Source: Luzula sylvatica (taxonomy: Eukaryota; Streptophyta; Magnoliopsida; Poales; Juncaceae). From it: DNA of 64,000 bases. Below are positions 34,411-45,800 of this stretch, in pieces. The stretch lies in assembly GCA_946800325.1 (NCBI GenBank), contig OX326958.1, positions 69,747,264-69,811,263 of the forward strand. The letters are read 5' to 3'. The stretch's first letter is position 1. Every line of letters starts with the position of its first letter. Under the pieces are notes generated by a model that ran no database searches, was not told the origin of the DNA, and was given only the letters and a program-made list of their open reading frames with translations. Both the position numbers and the translations under genes were made by a program.

Positions 34411-36809
34411 TTATTAATGAATTACAGACCAAATTTATAATATAGAAAACTAGTTGATAATTTGTTTATTTTTCTTCTCTATTCTTTGGTGGCCTCTTGT
34501 AAATATTCAGATTACCTCTGAATACTTCTAAAAAAAAGAGTAAGTAATATATAATAATTTTTTATCTAAGTTACATTTACTTGATTACGTCTAATTAAAA
34601 CCCAAAATTACCGAAAATACCCGTTCAGCTTCGAGATCTTAACTCATTTCTCTATCAGAATGAGTTCTGCACGCAATTTGCGCATCAGGCCGAACAAGGA
34701 TTACTCCTTTTGCTACTCAACCGACACGTGTCTCGCCATGATTGGCTCGCTTTAAAGTTTAATATCTGTCACATCTACATAATTCATCCAAGGCTCGATT
34801 TTACTCCGACTCTCAGTTGCTAAGACTGATGATTTGTCTTTGCACAGATCTCGAGAGGAGAGCTTGAGTTCTTCTGCCGTGGTTACCAAATGAGTGTGGC
34901 CATATTGTACCATTTTCTTTTGTTGAGAAATTGTAAGGACAAATTTGTTGAGCTTGAAATTAGATTTAATGCAAATGTTTAACAACAAAAAAAATTGATT
35001 CCAATCAAAAAATTTAAAAGGTAAAAAAAATGGCATTCATGTTTTTACTTTCTGGAAGGGTAGATGTAAGAAAAAATCGCCTAAAAAGTTTTAAAAGGCC
35101 AAATTTAAAAGGTATAAATTGTTGGGTCTATATATTCATTTTTGTTTTCTTTTTTTGCAATGTATTATTGTTATCCAATTTTTAAAGATAAAATGTACTT
35201 TTTTGATTCTATTTATTAGGTCCGTTTCCGATTTTTAAGTTGGAAATTGGGCTTCAATGATGAACCAATTTATTTTGTTTTCTTCTCTTTGAAAACTGGG
35301 CCACTTACGTCCCCTCCTTTGCTTTCTAATATCATTTAGATGCAAAACTAAGTTTTGAGTATGTTGAATAATTAATATGGGTTGAATTTTTAGTATAGAA
35401 AGGGGATAGGGAAGAAAATTCAACCCATAAGACGAAACAAATTAATTTGTTATAAAGAAATATATTGAGATGGAATTTGAGGCCTCTTATGAAATGGAGG
35501 CTTTGCTAAATGCCAAGTTGGTCCTATAACCCGTTTAGGAGGAAATGAATAATTAACTTGGGCCTTGAATGATTATGCATACTTTGAGCCTCATTTATTT
35601 AATTTATCATGAGATTAACAATACTTGATTGGGCCATGAATAAGAGTTATGCATTTAGTCCAAAATTATTTAATGTATTTAATGTTAATCCCTCGTAATT
35701 AAAAATATTATTATATAATTTTTCTTTTTTTATTTTTACTACACAATTATACAACCATCAATTATTTGTTGGGTCTTTTTGAAAATGTATAAATATTTCT
35801 GTTAAGGTTGTATAAGGTAATAATTAGATATCAAAGCAGTTACAACACAGTTTTAAGATATAATTGAGAGAACGGGTCCTTCCGTACTCATTTTTCCTTA
35901 CGATACACTCATTTTCAAAAATATTTTGAGTAATTATTAATTTATAAATATTTATCTAAATTTTCAAGTGTATATTTATCGATTAATATTTGACTAAATT
36001 GAAAATATTTGTTGTTCATTTAAAAAAAATCTTCTTAAAAAATAATTGTTATACATCCTTGTAAATAATTAATATATCTTCTTGCAAAATATGTGTTGTT
36101 CATTTTATTACATTCATGTGTATTCATAATATTTTGAGATAATTGAGAGAGGGCATGATTTTGCCTAATAAATATGCACTTGTAGCATTATTGATAAGCA
36201 CTCTAATGTCGTGAAATAATTCGTGAGCCATTTAAAGTTTGTACAAACCACTACCTACCTAATTGAAGTATAGCTCTATTCATCTTTAACTAATGAAAAA
36301 ATATCTTGTAAAAAATTCTTAATTATGTAGACTAAGACATCATTAGTAGTATTAAATATTAATTATGCAGTTCTCTCTTAAATTTTAAATATTCACCATC
36401 TACCTCGTTCATCACTAATGACAATAGATTAATTTTCATAGTTTATCAAGATTACTTGATAATGACGTGCAATGTTGGAGCCCTGTCTTTATCAATTATG
36501 GTTGATTGTCTCATCGACTTCACTATGGTAAATTAAGATTTTCATTTGATAATATTTGTCATACTATATGGTACTATTAAGATTTTCATTTGATAATATT
36601 TGTCATACTATATGGTACTATTAAGATTTTCATTTGGTACACCGTACACAAAAAAGACAATTAAAAATATTTGTCATGGTTGTAAATATGTGATTGTTTT
36701 AGTTATTTATTCACTCGAGTGGAGGGCTTAGAACCTACCTCGAAATTACTCAAAAAAAAAATTGAAAATGAACTCGGAGCGAAATCTAAGCAAGCAAAAA
36801 ACACAATTA
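34411..36809. other. Intergenic with dispersed repeat fragments
   Basis: No gene. 35050-35420 matches the reverse complement of 45480-45800 (for example AAAAAATCGCCTAAAAAGTT). A 44-bp tandem repeat occupies 36532-36635. The 94-codon open frame at 34752-35036 (minus) shows no family resemblance. Confidence 0.55.
36532..36635. repeat. 44-bp tandem repeat, 2.4 copies
   Basis: Units begin ATTAAGATTTTCATTTG at 36532, 36576 and 36620. The first two are identical and the last is partial. Confidence 0.9.
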
Positions 36810-36818
36810 TAAAAATTA

Positions 36819-38028
36819 GGGGGGCAATTTTTTATATATCCCTTGCTAAACTCTAAAATAACAAATTTATCCCTTCATAATTACAAATTACAAATTTATC
36901 CCTCAAACTTCAATTTATATCAAAATTATCTTGACTTGACATTTTTCATTAAATTTAACGGAAAACAAGTTACCTTCTTCTCATAATCTCATTGTCCCCC
37001 ATCTTACTTTTCGTCCTCACCGTAGCAATGGTGGACTTGCCCTCCGCGCCATTTCTGCACAGGCAATCATCCAGCGACAATATGCTATACTAGAAGATAC
37101 TTCATCTCCTCTTGGCGTCTCGACTCTCGTAGCGTGTATTTCTTCCTCTGTTTGGACCAGGCAATATCATGCGCTAGTCACTACCTCTCGAGCCTGATTG
37201 ACTTTCCTCATCCTGACTATGCGCTCCGAGAATGAAAATATAATTGATATTCTTTCTCTATTTCTCTTGTCTTCTAGATCAACTTGTATCTTGCATGTTC
37301 AAATTATCAAGCATCAAAGCCTAAGAAATAATTTTTTATTTTGGTCCAAATTGAACTTTTCAGATAGTGAATTAATTCCATTAAAACTTTTTGCTGGTCA
37401 TTAAGCACCATCGCTTAAAGAAGACCAATTGTGGTGAATTCGAATACTACAGCTGGGTTATTGGGGATTAAATATTTTAAATTAGGATTAATGGTAGATG
37501 AATCGAAGTCAGTTACAACTTAATTAGAATTAACCACACTTGTTTGAATTAAGGTTAGGAAAAAAAACAAGACACGAGAGACTTAGAGAGGTAGCGAGAA
37601 AAAAGATGGGTCAGAGGAGGGGAGGTGAAGAGATGAAGAAGTTTATAGAGGTGAGGTGAAGAGAAGCGAGATTTTATCCTTGCTCGTCAGGATTGATTAA
37701 ATTTGTCCTTGGCTCGAGCTTGAGTTCAGGTGTGCGTTTGTTTCGTTATGAGAGAAGACCCATAATTTTATTTTGCTTGGTTTGAAAAATATAGAAGGGG
37801 TAGTTTGGTCTTTTAATTTGTATTTGTGGATTTAATTAGATTTATATTTTTCTAATAACGATAAACTTAACAGAAATTTAACAGTTTGTATATATTTGAT
37901 ATTTGTGAGTTTTGAGTGGATAATTTTGATACACTCTGTATTTAGGAAGGATAAATATGATATTGATATTTTAAGAGGGACAAATTTGTTATTTAAGTGT
38001 TCAACAAGGATATACAAGAAATTCTCCC
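36819..38028. mobile_element. Mutator-like element (MULE), non-autonomous
   Basis: Flanked by a perfect 9-bp direct repeat TAAAAATTA (36810-36818 and 38029-38037), the target-duplication length of Mutator elements. The terminal inverted repeats are about 55 bp and imperfect: the left end is GGGGGGCAATTTTTTATATA and the right end reversed is GGGAGAATTTCTTGTATATC. Both then continue to AATAACAAATTT(A/G)TCCC. The 1.2-kb interior encodes no transposase. A higher-GC stretch near 37000-37200 could be captured host DNA (Pack-MULE style), but I do not recognise a gene in it. Confidence 0.85.
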
Positions 38029-38037
38029 TAAAAATTA

Positions 38038-38469
38038 ATATGGCTTGAATTTTCATTCTCATCCTCCTTTTTTTAACTAGTAGTAAAGTCTACTCTCTTT
38101 CTTTGGACTAAAATGTTCCTCGTCTAATTTTTTCAATTTTATTCTATTGCGCGTAAAGGTACTAAAGATATTGACCAAATTAATATAGTTTTATTTTATA
38201 AAATAAAATAATTTTTTTTAATTATGATACAATAAAAGAATACGTAGAGCATTTTAAAATCAGATGAATTTGTTACAATTAGATGATAGAATACGTAGAA
38301 TACTATGTGCGCTGTCAAAATGTCAAGAAATTGAAAAGGCTAATTTGATAACACAAATAAATGATAATCATGGACCACCCAAAATACAAAAATAAAAAAG
38401 AACTAACTCTTAGCCCATACCAAAATGCAAAAATAAAAAGAAACTTATAGGGATATTATTTTGAAACAA
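38038..38469 (+). repeat. Dispersed repeat segment
   Basis: 38038-38300 matches the reverse complement of 44855-44978 joined to 45472-45510, and so preserves the empty site of the hAT-like element there (AGTAAAGTC at about 38083-38091). 38285-38450 matches 27885-28010. Confidence 0.75.
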
Positions 38470-38494
38470 CCAACCATAATATGGTGCAAGACAA

Positions 38495-39289
38495 ATGGCG
38501 CATTTTTTTCAAACAAGAATCTGTTGGAAAGGTGGCCGAGGGGACATTAACATGTGGGAGACCGACTGGGGGAGTGGATTGGTAAAATATAACTCGCCCG
38601 AATTATATTCATTCGCCAAAAACAAGCAAGGGACTCTCAAGGAATTATCACAGGAGCCGACAAGTCTGACTTGGTTGAACCAATGTATCTCGCAAAAGGC
38701 GGAGGATCAGCGCATAATTCTAATTGACGCGCTCCCTCAAATAAATGAAAACGAAGAAAATCGCTTCGAGTGGAAAGACGATCCAAACGGGCTATTCTCG
38801 ACAAAAAGCACATATGAGGCAATCATATGGGTAGGGTTGTGCAGCGTGCGATGGGCCAGACTATGGAAATTGAAAATTCCTCAAAAATTGAGGACTTTCG
38901 CGTGGAAATGGGTAAGACAAATAATTCCAACTCAAGATCTGCTCTGGAAGAGAGACTGGTCAATACCGTCTAGATGTCTTCTCTGCGAGAGCGCCGGAGA
39001 AAATTTAAAACACATCACAACCGAATGTGTCTTCTCCGATAAAGCATGGCAAGCTTGGATTCGAATGGGTCATGAGGACGAGAGAGCAAAACACGGAGAG
39101 TGCTTCCAAGGTTGCAATGGAACGGGTAAGACAATCTTCCTTATATTCGAGATTTGGAAGGAGCGTTGCAACATAATTTTTAGGGAAATATTCAGGAATG
39201 ATCGGCAAGTCGCACTAGCAGCCAATGATGAGATGATAATATGGCTAAATACGAAACAAAACTCACGAGAGAATAACGAGTCGGGGTAA
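38495..39289 (+). pseudogene. LINE ORF2 C-terminal fragment: RT-associated zinc-binding domain
   Basis: 264 open codons covering the region after the RT palm in plant LINE ORF2. WETDWGSG (21-28) belongs to the W-x-D-x-W block. FEWKDDPNGLFSTKSTYEAI (91-110) and LWKLKIPQKLRTFAWKWVRQ (123-142) lead into the zinc-binding domain (zf-RVT type), with CLLC at 161-164, H173 and C178. Endonuclease and RT domains are absent because of 5' truncation, so it cannot mobilise itself. The Met at 38495 is incidental; the true ORF began far upstream in the intact element. Confidence 0.88.
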
Positions 39290-39323
39290 AAAGGTAATTA
39301 GATGTTCAGTATAATTGCCTTAT

Positions 39324-41256
39324 TGTTATATCAATAATTAAATACAAGAAAATTCTTGATAGAAAATAATTACAAGAGAAATGAGGGATCAAATTGAAAA
39401 AAATGACAACCTACACCCTTGACATGTATATAACATTATTTTATTTAATGTCTCTAGCCCCTTCTATCCTGTCCCATAACCCCTTATTTTCGTGGCTTTA
39501 GAGAGAGGTGAAAGAAGGAGAAGAAGAAGAACCAAGAAGAGGAGATTGGAGAAAAGGAAGCGAACAAGTGATTCAAGACAAGAAACGAAGAAAGCGAGCT
39601 CACTTTCGAGGTCATCTTCATCGAGACAAGCATACATATATGGTGGTGGAGTTGTCTAAACCTAGGAGCTTGAAGTTTTGAGGTTGTAAATCTATTTTCT
39701 AATCTAATTCGAAGAATCCTTCGTATTTACTGTCATGGAAAACGATTGGAAGATTGATTTGAGATTTCCTTGTTGAAACCCTAGATTTTGGGGGTGGAAG
39801 TAATTCTGAATTTTAGGATTTCATAGATGGTTTTGGGGTATAAGGATGGTGCCGTGGTGATTCGGCCGCTCGAATAATGGCGTTTCGATCATCTATTAGG
39901 CTTCCATCGAGAAAGGATAAAACAATTAGGGTTTCGGTTTTTGGGAAGAAAAGAAGTGATACAATTGAGTTGTTTGATCTTAATGGGTCGGGTTTAGGTT
40001 TGGTTTTGAGTCAAGATCCATTAACCCGGTATCCTCTAATCCTAGTTCAAATTCTGGATGTAAGGGGTATTTTCGTAATTGTGCAAGATATGATTTTTCA
40101 GAGGCACAATTATACAATGGAGAAAAGGCTTAATCGCTTGATAACGTTCAACTATATAATGGTTGGATTGGTGAGCTTTTTAGCCAACATTAAACACATG
40201 GCTGAGTTTTCTCGTGTCATTCGTTCCTCTCGTATCCTGTTTAGGGTTTCAATTCATAGTCATTAGTTATTCCGGTATGTCGGATAAGTAGAAGTATTGT
40301 AGTTGATCGGTTCTTTGACGGGTCTACCGAACCAGATTCCGTGTGTCATGTCATCGTAATTTGGTCATAACTTCTCCGTTCGGTCTCCGTTTTCCGTGTT
40401 CTTGGTTCCGTTGGAAAGCTTATTTCGAGACGATTCTATTAGCAGTAATTATGATTACTGAATCTGATTATTCATTTATTTATTCATCATTTTATCTGTA
40501 GAATAGGTGTAGTTCTTTGTAGTAGGTAGGATCGTTGTTGATGTAAATCAACTCGTAGTGAGGATGAGAGGTGGATAAGGGAACACATGTTTGGACATTA
40601 ATGTAGTGTCTGGCCAGAGGTGCATTTTCGGGTCGCTCCCGATCTTGCGAACTGTTAGACGTAGCAGTACGGTCTCCTCGAGTAGTTGTAGTAAATGTAG
40701 TGTTCGAGGGGGCGTGGTTTCAGTCGTGGCGTGGTTGAAACCACCACTCTTGGGATAGAGTGCAGCGGACTTTTACCTCATTGTAGATCCGAGGTACTAG
40801 TCTATGAGTAGGGTCCCATGTGGCAGCCAACCTTAGCGAAGTAGTCGTTGTAGTATCACACTATGAATTCTGTAGTAGTTGTTACCGTATTTGCAGGATC
40901 ATAGTTGTAGTAGTATTGTAGTAGTTAATCTCTCTTAGTAGTTGTCATGGTAGTCGTGGTCGAGTAAATAATAATTAAATATTATTTTACTTATCTAATT
41001 CTCAGCCAACATTTCCAGGTAGCACTTGAGGTGGCAGTGGCATTCTTGTAGATTACGAGCTTAGCGGAGTGTGAGAGTACCAATTACCATATTTTGTTTA
41101 GTCGTGTTTGTTTGTATCGACCTTATGTATATTGGATAGTTGTAGGTTATCTTTTATGCCAACTGGTTTTGTATTGTGTGTTTTTGACTCTGCTATTGCT
41201 CATATGTTCATAGTTTTAGTGCGTTGTTCACGTTATCTCATTTTCGGGTCGTGACA
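39324..41256 (+). mobile_element. Solo LTR (1.93 kb) nested in the LINE
   Basis: Begins TGTTATATC and ends GTCGTGACA. It is flanked by the 5-bp direct repeat CTTAT (39319-39323 and 41257-41261). Removing the LTR and one CTTAT rejoins the LINE 3' UTR. There are no internal genes; the 129-codon frame at 39877-40266 lies within the LTR. Length and character (GAAACCCTAGATTTTGGGGG, conserved CGTTGGAAAGCTTATTTCGA) suggest a Ty3/gypsy LTR. It was probably formed by recombination between the two LTRs of a full element. Confidence 0.85.
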
Positions 41257-41409
41257 CTTATTGTAATAGGAGCCTCAATATATCTTAGGATGATAATTAA
41301 CGTAAGGAACGGTACATGTAAATTTAAACTATATATAAATGAAATACAACTGAGTATGGGATACACCCATCTCAGTAAAAAACTCAAAAAAAAACCCAAC
41401 CATAATATG

Positions 41410-41627
41410 AATTCTACAAAGCATACCTATTAGACGCTCCCCCTTGTTCTTTTGGATGATATCCTACGATATGGCCTCGATATATTTTGTTGTGAGAAAA
41501 TAAATAATAAATAATACTATTTAACAAACAACAAAAACAAAAATATATAAAAACATACTCTCAAATGTTTAGTTGCATTAAAAATTATCTTCTCCAATAA
41601 CTAATTTTTGAAACAGTTTTATATCCA
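41410..41627. other. Intergenic
   Basis: No recognisable feature. Confidence 0.5.
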
Positions 41628-42300
41628 CTAGGATAATACCCGCGCTTCGCTGCGGATTTTATAATTTTATATTTCTCACAAATTGTAATTTTTATCATAA
41701 AATTTATAGCCATCATGCAAAATTAAAAAGACTAGAAATATTTATCGCGCTTCGCTGCGATTTTTCAAAATCTTTTATGATCATAAAATAATAATTTTAT
41801 CTAAAACGTTACAAGTGCAAAACAAAAGTAATCTTCATAAATGTTAATTTAAAAAAAAAATCTGACATTAAACAGTCTCACAAGTATTATGCAATAAATA
41901 CAAATTTTTTTCCTCCTCAAAGCATATCATATGTTCCAAAAGAAAATTTTAAATGTTTTATTTAGAATACAAAACATGTCAAATAAAATAAAATTATGAA
42001 AAAGACAAACAAAAAACATAAAAGACGCAGAAAAAGACAAACAAAAAACATAAAAGACGCAGCTTGGTACGAATCAAAAATATTATAATAAGCACAAAAA
42101 AAGACAGCTTGGTACCAATCAAAACTGTTATAATAAGCAAAAAAAAATAATAATACAAGCTAAGGAAAAAAAAAATGAACAGTAATCCGGATGAACAGTG
42201 AGTGAACAGTATCGGGGTGAACAGGGAGCGAACAGTAAACCGGGGTAAGCAGTAAGTAAATACGACGTGGCCTTTTGGTTTGCCTCCAAATTGGTGGAAA
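41628..42300 (-). mobile_element. Probable Helitron remnant, minus strand
   Basis: On the minus strand the sequence ends in a GC hairpin (CCGCAGCGAAGCGCGGG), then TATTATC and CTAG (41628-41631), followed by host T; this is the plant Helitron 3' signature. A second CGCGCTTCGCTGCG motif lies at about 41744. The interior has short duplications (AAAGACAAACAAAAAACATA twice near 42000; GAACAGT repeats near 42180-42250). The 5' end was not located, so the right boundary is a guess. Confidence 0.55.
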
Positions 42301-43349
42301 TTGGTTTTAAATTAGCTCTTGTTTGTTGGGCCCAAAATGCTCAATCACGAGGAACAAATTAGGATGGACAATAACCATAGCATATTACTCTGTCTGTGTG
42401 AATTGGCTTTTAACTTTTTCTATGGGCTCTTTTTTGAATTTGTTCTTTTTTTATGGGTTTTTTGTTTGTTGAATTCGTTCTTTGAAAAACCATCAATTTT
42501 GCGATACATTAGCTGAATGTAAAACAAAGGAGAAAATAAAAGATTAATTTATGCTTTAATTAATAAGTAATAATAATAGTTAGTATCAAAGTTGTGGAAT
42601 CTTTATAACCCATTTTGTATGATTTTTATAAAACCCATTTTGATTTGAAATATATGTTTGAAAAGTCCGCTCTGACGGAACAACATTGTCAAAAATATCT
42701 TGAAACAGATGAGTTGACCTACTTAATCTATCGACTCATGCCATAATGTTTGCAATTTTATTTCATATCGTGACAAGGCTGAATGGACATTAAAGTTTGA
42801 TTTCGAAGACGACGAGCAATTAGTTGATTATAGGGAGGAACACAACGCATAATCCCTTAAACTAATTAGCCTTAGCTACAAGGCTTTTTTTTTTTTTTTA
42901 TAAAGACATCCCATTATTTGTATGTTATTTAACCTATTTTAATTGATAAATACACTTGGAAACATATTTTAAATTTTAAATATTCATTAATTTATAATTA
43001 CACAAAATATGCTTACAAAAATATATCATAATAAAAAAAAATGTATCACATAACTCTCTTACTAATATATATCCATTACAACAACTAAATAGGGCCATTA
43101 TGACGTCCTATAACATTTTCGGAAGACAAAACATGTCACTGTAATAAAAAATTATAACTACCATTTGGTGGCTACGAATTGCGACCAATAACGAGTATAT
43201 CAGTCAAATCGAATCTGAACCCGAACCGTTTTGATTAGAATCACCCCAGATCCAAACCGTTTTGAAGTTGTGTTTACCGTGAGAGTTCCTTAGACATCAT
43301 CCAAACATGTCCTTAGTTAAATAGTATCTTTGATTAATTTGCATTTCTT
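42301..43349. other. Intergenic with dispersed repeats
   Basis: No gene. 42735-42900 is a copy of 28205-28375. 43145-43325 is a direct copy of 53060-53245, including ACGAATTGCGACCAATA and CCGTTTTGAAGTTGTGTTTA. Confidence 0.65.
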
Positions 43350-44490
43350 TTATTTGTCCAAGACCCCTTGCATTCAAATTAAAATGTTGCAAGATAGTCT
43401 TGAGGAATTTATCGTTTGTCTGTTTGGAGGACCCTCATATATAAAAAAAAAAAAAAAAAAAAAAAAGCTGGGCCGTTAATGAATGTGGTGGATTTTAGAA
43501 GGGGTTGAGTGATTGACTCATTGAGTAGGACATTTGGAGGACCCTCATATATAAAACCTTTGTAATATAATATTAACCCATTTGGTGGTAATGAAATGAA
43601 GCCCGTTATTTTTGTAAAATTAACTCATTGAGTAGGAGAAAATTTAATTGACTTGGGCTAAGAAATTATTTTTTTGGAAATATGTTGTATTAAAAATATT
43701 TTTTTTCACACTGACCTGGGCATGTTTATTATTGAAAAATATGTCTTATAAATTGAAAAAGTTATTGATGATTGATACATTAATATCTTTCATTTTTTTG
43801 AATTTTTTTGAATTTTTTTTAAAAACATTACATGAAAAAAAAATTGAGTAAAAAAAATATATAATTATATTTACAATAGCTTTAAAAGTAAAAAAAAAAA
43901 AAAATTATAATCTCCTAGTTCTTGAAAAAGACATATTCATATACAACTTTTAATATCTTTAAAAGTAAAACGAATTGAGAGTTTCACCTGGAAAATACTT
44001 TTTTATTTTAATATTATGGAAATTTTTTATTTTTTATAATATTGTTGTATAATGCAAGGATGTGTGTGTTTCAAACAAAATATCGTTAGGAGTTATAATA
44101 ATTATAGTTTTAAAAATTGTATTATTGTACAATTTTTTGTAAGTTATAATGTTAAAATAGTAAACGAACAAGTTAAGCCCAAATTATGCCTTAAGACCCC
44201 ATATCTAAGAATACTAAAAAAGCATGCACCATAAAACCGGGTGCAATTGGAAAAAAGAAAGGTCCGACTAAACAAATTACAAAATATCATAATCTCATCT
44301 CGGCCTTGAACAAGGAATCCAAATTTTCAAAAATTGCAAACCTCTATTCATTATGTACCATAGAAAACATGATGGATAACATTCCTAATACGATCCGAAC
44401 AAAAAAATTAGCCCAAGTCAATGAGCTAATTTTACAAAAATAACGGGCTTCATTTCCTTACCACCAAATGGGCTAATATTACAAAGGTAA
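43350..44490. mobile_element. Small foldback-like relative of the giant inverted repeat
   Basis: 43350-43715 matches left-arm sequence 12222-12717 in the same orientation, with internal deletions (the poly-G tract is gone). 43986-44150 matches 13668-13855. 44403-44490 is the reverse complement of arm sequence around 12452-12560 (TTAGCCCAAGTCAATGAG, CCACCAAATGGGCTAATATT). Arm-type sequence thus faces outward on both sides of a 1.1-kb unit, like a deleted derivative of the same family. Confidence 0.6.
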
Positions 44491-44854
44491 TTTCTAGGAA
44501 TAAATTATCAAAAAAAGAATCCATTTTCTCAATTCTTTAATCTGGTCTCTCTTTTTTTTTTTTTAGGACATGTAAATTATTTTTCCATTGTAATTTACCA
44601 TCAACTAATTAATTGGTGATTATGAATTTATGAGCCTAATTCATAATTAACGATGATAGTTAGATTAGTGGTGTTAGTTGCTGATGGGGACGTAACTAAC
44701 TATTCTATAAGTCGCCTTTCTTGTAATCGTTATATTAATCACTCAAAAATATATTTCTATCTAATATTATTATTATACTATGTACATTATATCTAGTATT
44801 ATCTATTGTAATAGTTAGTACGAAAAGAAATATATATTAAGAAAAAAAGTCTAT
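44491..44854. other. Intergenic
   Basis: AT-rich; nothing recognised. Confidence 0.5.
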
Positions 44855-44978
44855 CATCTAATTGTAACAATTCATCTGATTTTTAAATGCTCTACGTATC
44901 CTTTTATTGTATCATAGAAAAAAATTGAAAAAATTAGATGAGGGACATTTTAGTCCAAAAGAGAAAAGTAGACTTTAC
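44855..44978 (-). repeat. Dispersed repeat, left of the hAT-like insertion
   Basis: Reverse complement of about 38085-38300. Continues after the insertion at 45472-45800, which matches 35050-35420 reversed. Confidence 0.75.
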
Positions 44979-45471
44979 CATAGTCAGTCATCCGGGATAC
45001 GCAATAATACGATACGGAATAAGTTCGTGTATAATTCCGATAGTGCGTTTTTCCATACGGCAAAAAGTTCGGACCTAAAGAACGTGAACGGATAATATTC
45101 GTACTCGTATAGGCTCGTGTATAATACGATTTTTATTAAAAATTCGGTTCAAAAAATTCGGCAAAATATAATACCGCGAAGTTCGCGTATTTTTCAAAAT
45201 TCGTATAATTTGTGTATTATTCGTGAACTATTCACGAATTGACTAACTTAGATCATGATATGACTCATGTAACTTAGAAATTGCAATACATATAAACAAT
45301 TAAAAATTTCCAATTTGAAAAATTCGGCAAAAAATCGGCCGAATATTTTTTGGCCATAAAATTCGCGAATATTTCCAAATCATTGAATTGGATACGCGAA
45401 GTTCGCGTATTTTTCAAAATTCGTATAATTCGTGTATTATTCGTGAAATATTCACGAATTGACTAACTTAT
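44979..45471. mobile_element. Short hAT-like element with 8-bp TSD
   Basis: Flanked by the 8-bp direct repeat GACTTTAC (44971-44978 and 45472-45479). Short imperfect inverted termini: CATAGTCAGTCA, and reversed right end ATAAGTTAGTCA. The paralogous repeat at 38038-38300 has a single GACTTTAC with no insert, which supports the boundaries independently. Inside, a block of about 75 bp (from CGCGAAGTTCGCGTATTTTT to GAATTGACTAACTTA) is repeated at 45176-45251 and 45397-45472. It is non-coding. Confidence 0.75.
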
Positions 45472-45479
45472 GACTTTAC

Positions 45480-45800
45480 TACTAGGTGAAAATTCAACCC
45501 ATATTAATTATTCAACATACTCAAACTTAGTTAAGGAAGTAAGTGGCCAAGTTTGGAAACAAAAAAAAAATGGTTTCATCATTATTGAAGCCCAATTTCC
45601 AGCTTAAGAATCGAAAATGGACCTTATAAATAGAATCAACAAATTACATTTTATTTTTAAAATTGGAAAACAATAATACTCATGTATTGAAAAAAATAAA
45701 AAAAATAAAATGAATATATAGACCCAACAATTTATACCTTTTAAATTCGGCCTCTTAAAACTTTTTAGGCGATTTTTTCTTATATCTACCGTTCACAAAC
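45480..45800 (-). repeat. Dispersed repeat, right of the hAT-like insertion
   Basis: Reverse complement of 35050-35420, including AACATACTCAAACTTAG-type and TTTTAGGCGATTTTTTC segments. Confidence 0.75.

Larger units (their letters stand above)
38484..41395 (+). mobile_element. 5'-truncated LINE, interrupted by a solo LTR
   Basis: A perfect 14-bp direct repeat, CCAACCATAATATG, flanks the insert (38470-38483 and 41396-41409). The right end is A-rich (AAAAAACTCAAAAAAAAA) just before the second copy, as expected from target-primed reverse transcription. Without the nested LTR the LINE is about 970 bp: the tail of ORF2 plus a 3' UTR. The preserved target duplication shows that it inserted already truncated. 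Confidence 0.88.

Noticed and set aside
39877..40266. 129-codon open frame
   Set aside because: Lies within a solo LTR bounded by TG..CA and a CTTAT duplication; no domain recognised.
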